DNA from: Embleya scabrispora DSM 41855
GTDB lineage: Bacteria; Actinomycetota; Actinomycetes; Streptomycetales; Streptomycetaceae
Direction of reading: 5' to 3'
Assembly (NCBI RefSeq): GCF_000372745.1
Contig: NZ_KB889721.1
Span: forward strand, 1 to 36,824
DNA: 36,824 bases
Positions 1 through 7,920 of the stretch are shown piece after piece (the first letter of the stretch is position 1; each line of letters opens with the position of its first letter). Made by a program: the position numbers and the translations under genes. The notes under the pieces are model-generated. The model saw only the letters and a program-made list of their open reading frames with translations. It was not told the DNA's origin and ran no database searches.

Positions 1-1
1 G

Positions 2-214
2 GGGGGCAGCGGGCCGGCCGAGGATGAGCGCACGTACGGCACCGCGCTCCTGGCCGCGGTGGCGTTGATTTGCCTGAGTGCGGTCGGGTATGTCGGGGGT
101 GGGGGTGGGGTGGGTTGGCTTGGGGCTTTTGAGGGCGCCGGCCTTGCGTGTCGGAGGCTGCGGGGGAGTGGGTGGTCAGGTCTCGGATGTCGTCACCTCG
201 AAGCCTGCCGCGCG
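2..214 (+). CDS. Possible C-terminal end of a membrane protein (partial)
   Basis: Frame 2 is open from the window edge to a TAG at 212-214 with no start in view. Its first part has strong G/C third positions and encodes a charged stretch followed by a hydrophobic segment (roughly residues 14-31) that could be a last transmembrane helix. After about base 95 the frame runs into G/T-rich low-complexity sequence and the third-position signal fades, so the true end may lie earlier or in another frame; frame 3 stops at 66-68. It would overlap the 3' end of the convergent M16 gene by 39 bases. No family can be named, and it could be non-coding. Confidence 0.25.
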
Positions 215-1543
215 TAGTTCGGGGATGATCCGGGTGGCGTCGCCCTCCACGACCACGGCGAGTTCGTCGGGGCGCAGGTGCGTGTGTGCGGCTCGGTCGA
301 CCGAATCCGGGTCGGTGGCCAGGATCTCCGCGTATTCGGCGGTGACGTGGTCGTCGGGGAGGCCGTGCACGATCGCTTCGACGAGTCGGCCGCCGATGCC
401 GCCGGGGGTTTGCAGGTTGATCGGCATGCTGCCGAGCGAGTGGGCGCGGGTGGCGGCGAGTTCGTTCGGCGTGACGCCGTCGGCGTGCATCCGGCGGATC
501 TCGCCGATCGTGTCCAGGACCGCGGCGGCGGTCACCTCGGTGTGCACGGACGCGGAGACGGTGAACGAGCCGGAGCGGCGGCCGTGGCCGAAGCTTGCGT
601 GGGCACCGTAGGTGTAGCCCTTGACCTCGCGCAGCAGGTGGTTGAGCCGGGAGCCGAAGGCGCCGCCGAGCACGTCGGCGAACAATTCGATGGGGATCAG
701 GTCCGGGGTCGAGCGCGGCGGTGCGGTGTGGCCGATGCGCAGCACCGATTGCACGGCGCCGGGGCGGTCCACCACGATCGCGCGTTCGGTCGAGGGGGTG
801 CCGGCGGATCCGGTGAGCTCGGCCCGCGTCGCGGTGCCCGTCGCGCCGGCGAAGACGGTTCGGCCCAGCGCGGCGAGGTCGATGGTGTCCAGGTCGCCGA
901 CCACCGCGAGAGTGCCGGGCGCGGTCATCCGGTCGGCGTGGAAGCGCCGGATCGCGTCGGCGTCCAGCGCGGCCGCCGTGTCGGGGGTGCCGCCGAGCAG
1001 CCCGCCGAGCCGGCTGTCCGGGCCGAACAGGGCACGTCGGAAGGCGAGTCCGGCGCGGGTGCCGGGCTGGGCCCACGAGGTCTTCAGCGAGCGCACGTGG
1101 TCGGCGAGGAAGCGCTCGACGTCGGCGTCGGCGAAGGCCGGCCGGCGGACCGCCTCGGCGACCAGGTCCAGGCCCGCGCCGAGTCGATCGGCGGGCAGGT
1201 CCAGGCCCACCTCCTGGGTCTCCCACCCGCAGGCGAGCCGCCAGTTCGCGCCCAGTGCCTCGATGGCGAGTCCGAAGGCGTCCGCGTCGCGGTCCAGGCT
1301 GCCCTCGTCGAGCAGCGAGCAGGTGATCCGGGCCAGGCCGTCCAGGCCGACCGGCTCGTGCAGCGCGCCGCTTTCCATCACCACCTTGGCCCAGGCCAGG
1401 CTGCGTCCGGGCACGTGCGCGCCGATCACCTCGCCGCCGCCCACGGTGACCCGGCGGACCTCGGGGAAGCGGTACGGGCGCGGCGCCGCGCCGGTGGGTC
1501 GCTCGGCGACCAGGGTGTGGCGGGTCGCGATCTGCTCGCTCAT
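176..1543 (-). CDS. M16 family peptidase-fold protein, non-catalytic partner
   Basis: A 455-residue protein with the M16 (insulinase/mitochondrial processing peptidase-like) fold: N-terminal strand-rich half with ESGALHEP and LLDEGS where catalytic members carry the zinc site, then the C-terminal M16 half containing LNHLLREVKGYTYGA (Arg/Tyr region). The HxxEH zinc motif is absent; the aligned stretch is SLLDEG. In two-subunit M16 enzymes such as MPP or bacterial M16B pairs, one subunit keeps zinc and the other supplies substrate-binding Arg/Tyr residues, and this gene fits the latter role. The ATG at 1543 overlaps the TGA of the upstream catalytic subunit (ATGA), so the two are translationally coupled and probably form a heterodimer. 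Family assignment is firm; substrate is unknown. Confidence 0.9.
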   Translation of the reverse strand: MSEQIATRHTLVAERPTGAAPRPYRFPEVRRVTVGGGEVIGAHVPGRSLAWAKVVMESGALHEPVGLDGLARITCSLLDEGSLDRDADAFGLAIEALGANWRLACGWETQEVGLDLPADRLGAGLDLVAEAVRRPAFADADVERFLADHVRSLKTSWAQPGTRAGLAFRRALFGPDSRLGGLLGGTPDTAAALDADAIRRFHADRMTAPGTLAVVGDLDTIDLAALGRTVFAGATGTATRAELTGSAGTPSTERAIVVDRPGAVQSVLRIGHTAPPRSTPDLIPIELFADVLGGAFGSRLNHLLREVKGYTYGAHASFGHGRRSGSFTVSASVHTEVTAAAVLDTIGEIRRMHADGVTPNELAATRAHSLGSMPINLQTPGGIGGRLVEAIVHGLPDDHVTAEYAEILATDPDSVDRAAHTHLRPDELAVVVEGDATRIIPELRAAGFEVTTSET

Positions 1544-2877
1544 GCGGCGGCCTCCGGCTCGGTGGTCTCGATGTCGGCGCCGGCCTCGGCGGCTTGCGGG
1601 GAGAACTCCAGCACGATCCGGTTGTCCGGGTGCAGCAGGTCGCGGGCGACCCGGCGCACGTCCTCGGCGGTGACCGCGAGCAACTCGTCGAGGTGGCCGC
1701 GGATCGACTCCGCGTCGCCGAAGCGGGTGGTGAATCGACCGATCGCGTCGGCCCGGCCGGCGGCGGTGGCCACCTCGCGCAGCCATTCGCCGGACAACAC
1801 CGCCCGGACCCGGTCGAGTTCGGCCTCGGTCACCCCCTCGCGCGCGACCTCGTCGCAGACCCCGACGTAGGCGTCGAGCAGTTCGTCCGGTTCGACGCCC
1901 TCGCTGGGCGCGCACGAGCCCATCAGCACCGATTCGAAGTGCAGGTGGTTCCACGCGGACAGGAAAGCGCCGGACGCCTGGGCCAGATTGCGCGCGGTGA
2001 CCAACTCCCGGTACAGCCGGCTGCCCCGACCGCGGCCGACGACGGTCGCCAGCACGCTCGCGGCGGCCGCTCCCGGGGCGCCGAAGCGCGGCGCGCGGTG
2101 GCACAGGAACAGGCGCGGCGCGGGCACGTCCCGGTACACCGTCACATGCCGGCCGGCCCCGAAGCGGGGCGGCAGCGGCGCGGGGGCGGGCTGCGGGAAG
2201 GAGCCGCGCGGGGCGATGCCGCCGAAGTACTTCTCGGCCAGCGTCACCACCTCTTCCGGCCGCACGTCGCCGACCACGGTGAGCACCGCGTTGTCCGGCG
2301 CGTAGTAGGTCTCGTGGAACGCGGTGAAGTCGGCGAGTTCGGCGCTGTCCAACTCGGCCATCGAGCCGATCGTGGAGGTCGCGTAGGGGTGGCCCGCGGG
2401 GTAGGCGAGGACCATCATCTCCTCGCTCCAGGTCCCGTAGGGCACGTTGTCGTAGCGCTGCCGGCGCTCGTTCTTGACCACCTCGCGCTGGTTGTCCAGG
2501 GTTTCCTGGGTCAGCGCGAGCGAGCCCATCCGGTCGGCCTCCAGCCACAGCGCGAGGTCCAGCTGTCCGGAGGGCACCGTCTGGTAGTAGTTGGTGCGGT
2601 CCGGGCTGGTCGAGGCGTTGATGCCGTCGCCGCCGCAGCCTTCGATCGCGGCGAAGTGGCCGCCCTTGTCCACGTGCGCGGAGCCCTCGAACATCAGGTG
2701 CTCGAAGAGGTGGGCGAAGCCGTGCTTGCCCTCGACCTCGTGCCGTGATCCCACGTCGTACCAGAGGTTGACCGCGGCGAGCGGCACCGTGGCATCGGGG
2801 CAGACCACCACACGCAGACCGTTGTCGAGCCTGGTCCGGTGCAGGGCCCACGGGAAGTGGGCGGAAGTTGACGGCAC
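1540..2877 (-). CDS. M16 family zinc metallopeptidase, catalytic subunit
   Basis: A 445-residue zinc peptidase. The inverted zinc motif H56-F-L-F-E59-H60 (HLFEH) is followed exactly 76 residues later by E137 in KNERRQR, matching the HxxEH-x76-E arrangement of the M16 family. Further M16 landmarks include GINASTSPDRTNYYQ and the peptide-binding region near FHETYYAPDNA. The GTG start at 2877 is chosen because GGAGG lies 8 bases upstream and the N-terminus then begins just before the first conserved strand; the open frame continues upstream only through out-of-family sequence. First gene of a two-gene operon with the non-catalytic partner, overlapping it by 4 bases. Probably degrades peptides in the cytosol; no signal peptide is seen. 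Confidence 0.93.
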   Translation of the reverse strand: MPSTSAHFPWALHRTRLDNGLRVVVCPDATVPLAAVNLWYDVGSRHEVEGKHGFAHLFEHLMFEGSAHVDKGGHFAAIEGCGGDGINASTSPDRTNYYQTVPSGQLDLALWLEADRMGSLALTQETLDNQREVVKNERRQRYDNVPYGTWSEEMMVLAYPAGHPYATSTIGSMAELDSAELADFTAFHETYYAPDNAVLTVVGDVRPEEVVTLAEKYFGGIAPRGSFPQPAPAPLPPRFGAGRHVTVYRDVPAPRLFLCHRAPRFGAPGAAAASVLATVVGRGRGSRLYRELVTARNLAQASGAFLSAWNHLHFESVLMGSCAPSEGVEPDELLDAYVGVCDEVAREGVTEAELDRVRAVLSGEWLREVATAAGRADAIGRFTTRFGDAESIRGHLDELLAVTAEDVRRVARDLLHPDNRIVLEFSPQAAEAGADIETTEPEAAA

Positions 2878-2962
2878 GTCAGGTCCCTCCGGGGGGTCGC
2901 GGCGCTCGACGATGGATCGCCATTGTTCCAGGCGGGCGCGACGAGTGGGCGGACCCCGTACG

Positions 2963-3011
2963 CACGACGACCACCGAGCCGGGCGGGTGCACCGGGTGGG
3001 TGGTCGTCGTG
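2963..3011 (-). terminator. 13-bp perfect inverted repeat, probable terminator of the SRPBCC gene
   Basis: CACGACGACCACC at 2963-2975 pairs perfectly with GGTGGTCGTCGTG at 2999-3011 across a 23-base loop. It lies just downstream (minus strand) of the SRPBCC gene and upstream of the M16 operon. There is no U-run, which is usual for actinomycete terminator hairpins. It could also affect the M16 transcript leader. Confidence 0.5.
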
Positions 3012-3059
3012 TGGGTGTCGCCGGGTGGGCGGCGACGGGTATGCGGGTGCCGAGGCGGC

Positions 3060-3488
3060 CTACTTGACGAGCGCGGCGAACTTGGCCAGCGACTCGATCA
3101 GCGCCTCCTGGGTGGCCTTGGTGACCTTGCCGGCCATCATCTGCACCGCGCCGCCCTTGACCTCGGACTCGATCCGCAACACCGAACCGTCGCCGGACGC
3201 CTCGACGATGAAGACCTCGGTCATGATGACGCCCATCGGACCCTTGCCGTCGAGCGCCAGCGACTTGCCCGCCTCGACGTCCTTGATGGTCCACTTGATG
3301 TCCGCCGGGAAGCCCATGAGCTTCATCTTCTCGTCGTAGGTCACGCCGGCCTCGAGCTTCTCCGGCGCGCCGGCCGGGAACTCGACGTGCGGGACCATCC
3401 ACTCGCCGAAGACGCTGTAGTCGGTCAGCTTGGCCCACACGGCCTCGGGGGCGGCAGCGATCTCGACCTGCTCGTTGATGACGGGCAT
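3060..3488 (-). CDS. SRPBCC (START/Bet v1-like) family protein
   Basis: A 142-residue protein of the SRPBCC superfamily (polyketide cyclase/CoxG-like). It starts with the characteristic strand and helix (VEIAAAPEAVWAKLTDYSVF, residues 7-26), followed by a seven-strand sheet region and the long C-terminal helix (residues about 115-142) that closes the hydrophobic pocket. Such proteins bind or act on hydrophobic ligands, but the ligand cannot be read from sequence. ATG at 3488 is chosen over an ATG at 3539 because GAGGA sits 8 bases upstream and the conserved domain starts at once. Transcribed alone, from the TTGACT/TACGTT promoter upstream, divergent from recD2. Confidence 0.88.
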   Translation of the reverse strand: MPVINEQVEIAAAPEAVWAKLTDYSVFGEWMVPHVEFPAGAPEKLEAGVTYDEKMKLMGFPADIKWTIKDVEAGKSLALDGKGPMGVIMTEVFIVEASGDGSVLRIESEVKGGAVQMMAGKVTKATQEALIESLAKFAALVK

Positions 3489-3550
3489 GCGTGTGTCCTC
3501 ACGGTTTTTGAGCTGCGGTGAACCTGCGGCTCGGAGCATGGAGTCCCCGG

Positions 3551-3579
3551 AACGTACCGCCGATATGTGACACAGTCAA
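3551..3579 (-). promoter_or_regulatory. Sigma-70-type promoter for the SRPBCC gene
   Basis: On the minus strand TTGACT (3574-3579) and TACGTT (3551-3556) are separated by 17 bases, close to the housekeeping (HrdB-type) consensus. Predicted transcription starts near 3544, giving a leader of about 56 bases with a GAGGA ribosome-binding site. Confidence 0.65.
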
Positions 3580-3618
3580 TGGTGTCGACGAGCGAAAAGA
3601 GAACGTGTTCTAGTTCTG

Positions 3619-3641
3619 CTGTCACTCCGGTTGGCTAGTCT
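3619..3641 (+). promoter_or_regulatory. RecA-NDp/PafBC-type DNA-damage promoter of recD2
   Basis: CTGTCA (3619-3624), an 11-base spacer, then TAGTCT (3636-3641). This is the spacing and sequence type of the LexA-independent recA P1 promoter class of actinobacteria (TTGTCA-N11-TAGNNT), which is activated by PafBC. The -10 box ends 8 bases before the recD2 ATG, so transcription would start at or next to the A of the start codon, giving a leaderless mRNA. Seen: the hexamers and spacing. Inferred: damage induction. Confidence 0.6.
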
Positions 3642-3649
3642 CGGGCGGC

Positions 3650-5905
3650 ATGAGAGGCACGCTGCCGGGGATGCCGCCCGGCGCCGAAACCGGGGGCGGG
3701 GCAGGCGCCGTTCTCGAAGCCGTCCTGGAGCGCATCACCTACCAGAACGACGAGAACGGCTGGACCGTCGCCCGCGTGGACACCGGCGGGCACGGCAGCG
3801 AACTGCTCACCGTGGTCGGCGCGCTGCTGGGCGCCCAACCCGGCGAGTCGATCCGGATGCGCGGCCGCTGGGGCAGCCACCCGCAGTTCGGCAAACAGTT
3901 CCAGGTCGACTCGTTCAGCACCGTGCTGCCGGCCACCGTGCAGGGCATCCGGCGCTACCTCGGCTCGGGGCTGATCAAGGGCATCGGCCCCAAGACCGCC
4001 GATCGCATCGTCGAGCACTTCGGCACGCGCTCGCTGGACGTGATCGACGAGGACGCCACGCAACTCATCCAGGTCCCGGGCCTGGGCCCCAAGCGCACCA
4101 AGCTGATCGCCGCCGCGTGGGAGGAACAGAAGGCGATCAAGGAGGTGATGGTCTTCCTCCAGGGCATCGGCATCTCCACGTCGCCCGCGGTGCGCATCTT
4201 CAAGGAGTACGGCGACGCCTCGATCACCGTGGTGCGCACCGAGCCGTATCGACTGGCCGCCGACGTGTGGGGGATCGGCTTCAAGACCGCCGACGCGATC
4301 GCCAAGGCCGTGGGGATACCGCACGACGCGCCACAGCGGATCAAGGCCGGACTGCAGTACACGCTGTCCGAGGGCAGCGACAGCGGCCACTGCTACCTGC
4401 CCGCGGACGTCCTGGTCGCCGAGGCGGTCAAGATCCTGGACGTGCCCTCCGATCACGTAGTGCGCTGCCTGAACGAGCTGGTCGGCGAGGAGGGGGTGGT
4501 GTGCGAGGAACTGCCCGGCCCGGTGACCGTCTCCGGCACCCAGGGTGATCCCGTGCAGGCCGTCTACCTGGTGCCCTTCCACCGTGCCGAGCTCTCCCTG
4601 GCCGGCCGGGTGCGCGCCCTGCTGGGGGCCCGGGAGGACCGTCTGGCCGCGTTCGCCGAACTGGACTGGACCCGAGCCCTGGCCTGGCTGCGCGCCCGCA
4701 CCGGCACCGCGCTGGCCCCCGAACAGGAACAGGCCGTACGACTGGCGCTGACCGCCAAGGTCGCGGTGCTCACCGGCGGCCCCGGCTGCGGCAAGAGCTT
4801 CACCGTGCGCTCCGTGGTCGAACTGGCCCGGGCGCGCGAGGCGAAGGTGATCCTGGCCGCACCCACCGGCCGAGCGGCCAAGCGGCTGGCCGAGCTGACC
4901 GGATGCGAGGCGGCCACCGTGCACCGCCTGCTCCAGCTCCAGCCCGGCGGCAACGCGGCCTACGACCAGGACAAGCCGCTGGACGCGGACCTCGTGGTCG
5001 TCGACGAGGCGTCGATGCTCGACCTGCTGCTGGCCAACAAGCTGATCAAGGCGATACCCGCCGGCGCCCACGTGCTGTTCGTCGGCGATGTGGACCAGTT
5101 GCCCAGCGTGGGCGCCGGCGAGGTGCTGCGCGACCTGCTCGCGGCCGAGCGGGTGCCCCGGGTGCGGCTCACGCAGATCTTCCGCCAGGCGCAACAGTCC
5201 GGCGTGGTCACCAACGCGCACCGGATCAACGCGGGCCGCCCGCCGATCACCGACGGCCTGGCCGACTTCTTCTTCTTCCCCGCCGAGGAGACCGAGGACG
5301 CGGCCACGCTCACCGTCGACGTGGTCGCCCGCCGCATCCCGCGCAAGTTCGGCCTGGACCCGCGCCGCGACATCCAGGTGCTCGCCCCGATGCACCGCGG
5401 TCCGGCCGGCGCCGGCGCGCTCAACCTGCTGCTCCAGCAGGCGCTCACACCCGGCCGCGAGGGCCTGCCGGAGAAGCGCTTCGGCGGGCGCACCTTCCGG
5501 GTCGGCGACAAGGTCACCCAGATCCGCAACAACTACGACAAGGGCGCGAACGGCGTCTTCAACGGCACCGGCGGGGTGGTGATCGCGCTCTCTCCCGAGG
5601 ACCAGAAGCTGGTCGTGCGCACCGAGGAGGACGAGGAGGTCGACTACGACTTCGCCGAACTCGACGAGCTCTCGCACGCGTACGCGGTGACCATCCACCG
5701 CTCGCAGGGCAGCGAGTATCCGGCGGTGGTGGTCCCGGTCACCACCGGTGCCTGGATGATGCTCCAGCGCAACCTGCTCTACACGGCGATCACGCGCGCG
5801 AAGCGCCTGGTGGTGCTGGTCGGCTCGCGGCGCGCGCTGAGCCAGGCGGTGCGCACCGTCTCGGCGGGCAGGCGGTTCACCGGGCTGGCCCACCGGCTGC
5901 GGTAA
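3650..5905 (+). CDS. recD2: RecD2-type SF1B DNA helicase
   Basis: A 751-residue 5'-3' superfamily 1B helicase. The N-terminal third holds the RecD2-specific OB-like segment and helix-hairpin-helix repeats (GSGLIKGIGPKTADRI at 105-120, QVPGLGPKRTKLI at 141-153, WGIGFKTADAI at 207-217). The motor has Walker A GGPGCGKS (376-383), Walker B VVVDEAS (449-455, D452/E453), a Gln/Arg motif LTQIFRQAQ, and the C-terminal UvrD-like part with VTIHRSQGSEYP (680-691) and LLYTAITRAKR. This is the stand-alone RecD2/TraA type, not the RecBCD subunit; RecD2 enzymes act in replication-fork and repair processes. The ATG at 3650 is supported by the promoter that places transcription start at the start codon. Monocistronic, and ends in a bidirectional terminator facing pssA. 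Confidence 0.95.
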   Translation: MRGTLPGMPPGAETGGGAGAVLEAVLERITYQNDENGWTVARVDTGGHGSELLTVVGALLGAQPGESIRMRGRWGSHPQFGKQFQVDSFSTVLPATVQGIRRYLGSGLIKGIGPKTADRIVEHFGTRSLDVIDEDATQLIQVPGLGPKRTKLIAAAWEEQKAIKEVMVFLQGIGISTSPAVRIFKEYGDASITVVRTEPYRLAADVWGIGFKTADAIAKAVGIPHDAPQRIKAGLQYTLSEGSDSGHCYLPADVLVAEAVKILDVPSDHVVRCLNELVGEEGVVCEELPGPVTVSGTQGDPVQAVYLVPFHRAELSLAGRVRALLGAREDRLAAFAELDWTRALAWLRARTGTALAPEQEQAVRLALTAKVAVLTGGPGCGKSFTVRSVVELARAREAKVILAAPTGRAAKRLAELTGCEAATVHRLLQLQPGGNAAYDQDKPLDADLVVVDEASMLDLLLANKLIKAIPAGAHVLFVGDVDQLPSVGAGEVLRDLLAAERVPRVRLTQIFRQAQQSGVVTNAHRINAGRPPITDGLADFFFFPAEETEDAATLTVDVVARRIPRKFGLDPRRDIQVLAPMHRGPAGAGALNLLLQQALTPGREGLPEKRFGGRTFRVGDKVTQIRNNYDKGANGVFNGTGGVVIALSPEDQKLVVRTEEDEEVDYDFAELDELSHAYAVTIHRSQGSEYPAVVVPVTTGAWMMLQRNLLYTAITRAKRLVVLVGSRRALSQAVRTVSAGRRFTGLAHRLR

Positions 5906-5968
5906 TACACGTTCGGGGTCGGCCGCCCGGGCAACACATCCGTGGCCGGTCGGCCCGCCCGGACGAAG

Positions 5969-6003
5969 CGAAACGCCGCCACCCGGTGGGTGACGGCGTT
6001 TCG
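5969..6003. terminator. Bidirectional terminator between recD2 and pssA
   Basis: A 16-bp inverted repeat with one mismatch: CGAAACGCCGCCACCC (5969-5984) and GGGTGACGGCGTTTCG (5988-6003), loop GGT. The arms end in AAA/TTT, so each strand finishes in a short U-run. It lies between the convergent stops of recD2 (5905) and pssA (6025). Confidence 0.8.
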
Positions 6004-6024
6004 GTCGCGCGGGGTGTGCCTCGG

Positions 6025-6873
6025 CTAGCGGATCATCCGCAGGCCGATGCGCTCGACACCCTTGCGGGCCATCGCCATCGCGGGCACGAGCAGCGCCAGG
6101 GTGACCTGGGTGGTGGCGCCCATGTTGAGCATCCACTCGCTGCCCGGCGCGTCGGCGGCCCAGGCGATCAGGCAGCTCATGCTCAGGCCGATGCCGGCCA
6201 TCACCACGATCGCCATGTTGCCCTGCGGCTTCGGGTATTCGATCCGGCTCACCATCAGTCCGGAGACGGCCACGATCAGTACCGCCGCGGGAGTGAACGG
6301 CAGGTCGAGCAGCACGATCGAGACGACCGTCATCGCGGCCATCGGAATGGGCATGCCCTGGAACACCCCGGGGCGTCCCGGAGTGGTCGCGAATCTGGCC
6401 AACCGCAGCACGCCGCCGATCAGCACCGACAGCGCCACCAGGACGGCGGCGGGCGCCTGCCCGGTGTTCAGCGGCACCGCCGCCCAGGTGACCACGAAGA
6501 ACGCCGGGGCGACGCCGAAGGTGATCACGTCCGCGAGGTTGTCCAGCTGCGCGCCCAGCGAGGACATCCGCAGCTTGCGCGCCACCATGCCGTCGCACAG
6601 GTCGCACAGGGCGCCGACCAGCATCAGCACCACGGCCGCGGCCAGGCTGCGCTCGGCCGAGACCCCGACGTCGCCGCCACGCGCGGCCATGACCGAGCAG
6701 GCGAGGAAGTAGATCGCCATGAAGCCGCTCGCCGCGTTGCCCAGCGTGAGCACGTCCGCGACCGAGATCCGCGCGGACAGGCACGCCTGCGGATCGTCCT
6801 CGACGGGAGTGCCCAAAATGTTGAGCTCGGAGGCGTCCAGGTCGGTCGTATCGTCGTAATCAGTCCCGGTCAA
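6025..6873 (-). CDS. pssA: CDP-diacylglycerol--serine O-phosphatidyltransferase
   Basis: A 282-residue integral membrane enzyme that makes phosphatidylserine from CDP-diacylglycerol and L-serine. The CDP-alcohol phosphatidyltransferase signature is intact: D91-x2-D94-G-x2-A98-R99 followed by G107-x3-D111-x3-D115, where the aspartates bind metal and the CDP moiety. Several hydrophobic helices surround it (about 38-62, 76-93, 117-140 and further ones to residue 265). The first 35 residues are acidic and variable. Its start overlaps the end of psd by 14 bases, so psd and pssA form one operon: the serine phospholipid made here is decarboxylated by Psd to phosphatidylethanolamine. The product name is secure from the motif plus context. 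Confidence 0.95.
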   Translation of the reverse strand: MTGTDYDDTTDLDASELNILGTPVEDDPQACLSARISVADVLTLGNAASGFMAIYFLACSVMAARGGDVGVSAERSLAAAVVLMLVGALCDLCDGMVARKLRMSSLGAQLDNLADVITFGVAPAFFVVTWAAVPLNTGQAPAAVLVALSVLIGGVLRLARFATTPGRPGVFQGMPIPMAAMTVVSIVLLDLPFTPAAVLIVAVSGLMVSRIEYPKPQGNMAIVVMAGIGLSMSCLIAWAADAPGSEWMLNMGATTQVTLALLVPAMAMARKGVERIGLRMIR

Positions 6874-7525
6874 GACGTGTCTCTCCCGCCGTTGTCCGTT
6901 GTCCCACGGTCACCGCGGGCTCGACGCCCGGCGGCAGGTACACGTCCACGCGCGAACCGAACCGGATCAGCCCGATCCGGTCGCCACAGGCGACCTCGGT
7001 ACCCGGCTCCAGATACGGCACGATGCGCCGCGCCACCGTGCCGGCGATCTGCACCAGCTCCACGTCGCCGATCGCGGTGTCGAAGATCCACACAACGCGT
7101 TCGTTGTGCTCGCTTTCCTTGTTGAACGCCGGGACGAATCCGCCGGCCTTGTGCTCCACGGACTTCACGACGCCGTCGAGCGGCGCACGGTTCACGTGCA
7201 CGTTCAACGGGCTCATGAAGGTCGCGATCCGGGTGCGGCCGTCGGGCCAGGCGTCGATGCTCTGGACCACACCATCGGCCGAGGCGATTACGCCGTCGGC
7301 GGGAATGGTGCGCTCCGGGTCACGGAAGAACCACAACATGCCACCGGTCAGCGCCAGCGTCGGCACAGCCGCGAAGGCCCAGCGCCGGTTGCGCAGTGCG
7401 GCCAGGCCGGTCAACGCGCCGGTCACAGCCGTCGGCACGAGCCAGGGAGAAGCTCCCTTGGCCAAGCGCGGCTGTTGCCTCGGCGCGAACCCCGCCGAAG
7501 CCGGCGAGGGGGAATCGTCACTCAT
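6860..7525 (-). CDS. psd: Phosphatidylserine decarboxylase (short type)
   Basis: A 221-residue pyruvoyl-dependent decarboxylase converting phosphatidylserine to phosphatidylethanolamine. Residues 25-66 contain the hydrophobic membrane-associated segment before WFFRDPERTIP (65-75), a family hallmark; FMSPLNVHVNRAP (103-115) carries the conserved histidine region. The self-cleavage site is R188-F-G190-S191, where cleavage between Gly190 and Ser191 would leave an N-terminal pyruvoyl group on the small alpha chain. ATG at 7525 is chosen because AAAGG is 7 bases upstream; a longer frame reaching 7621 adds unrelated residues. First gene of the psd-pssA operon. Confidence 0.94.
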   Translation of the reverse strand: MSDDSPSPASAGFAPRQQPRLAKGASPWLVPTAVTGALTGLAALRNRRWAFAAVPTLALTGGMLWFFRDPERTIPADGVIASADGVVQSIDAWPDGRTRIATFMSPLNVHVNRAPLDGVVKSVEHKAGGFVPAFNKESEHNERVVWIFDTAIGDVELVQIAGTVARRIVPYLEPGTEVACGDRIGLIRFGSRVDVYLPPGVEPAVTVGQRTTAGETRLDRD

Positions 7526-7856
7526 CGAGAACCTTTGTCGGGGGGCGTGCCCGTCGGTAACGGGCGGCACTCGGCGGATGCTACCTAGACGGAGGGCCAT
7601 CGCGCTTCCGGCGGTGATCACTCACGGCGAGCCGGTCCTGTTCGAATCGGCGTAATTCGGACGCCGTTCGAGTCTATTTCGGCTGTGGAACCGGTTGCCC
7701 GTATCCACAAGGTTGCCCTCCGCGCATGCCTGCTGTGAAGAGGCCGCAGGTCCCGCTCCCCGTACGCGGTCCGTGGCATCGATCACGTTGGCGGTAGCGT
7801 CCCTTCGACTCGCGTCCCTTGACGGTGCCTATGGTGGATCGTCACAAAAACGTGAC
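7526..7856. other. Intergenic region upstream of psd, with an inverted repeat
   Basis: No credible gene. An inverted repeat TCGAATCGGCGT (7642-7653) / ACGCCGTTCGA (7661-7671) differs by one bulged base and could be an operator or hairpin. TAGCAT on the minus strand upstream of psd is a possible -10 box but lacks a clear -35. A GTCAC-N6-GTGAC repeat lies at 7841-7856 next to the terminator of the amidohydrolase gene. The short open frames here have no family resemblance and poor codon statistics. Confidence 0.4.
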
Positions 7857-7886
7857 ACGGCGGTAGGTCGGTCGACCCACCGCCGT
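7857..7886 (-). terminator. Terminator hairpin after the amidohydrolase gene
   Basis: ACGGCGGTAGGTCG (7857-7870) pairs with CGACCCACCGCCGT (7873-7886) with one mismatch. Read on the minus strand it follows the amidohydrolase stop by 34 bases and is followed, after GTCACG, by TTTTT. Confidence 0.6.
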
Positions 7887-7920
7887 ACCCCAAGGGTAAA
7901 CGCGCTTATGTGACGTTCCG

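Noticed and set aside
3600-3616. GAAC/GTTC dyads resembling a LexA (SOS) box upstream of recD2
   Set aside because: The actinobacterial LexA box needs GAAC-N4-GTTC. Here the spacings are 2 (GAAC-GT-GTTC) and 8, so it does not fit; the PafBC-type promoter next to it is the better explanation.
7698-7710. GTATCCACA as a DnaA box
   Set aside because: One mismatch to TTATCCACA, a single copy, and no replication genes nearby; not enough for an origin-related site.
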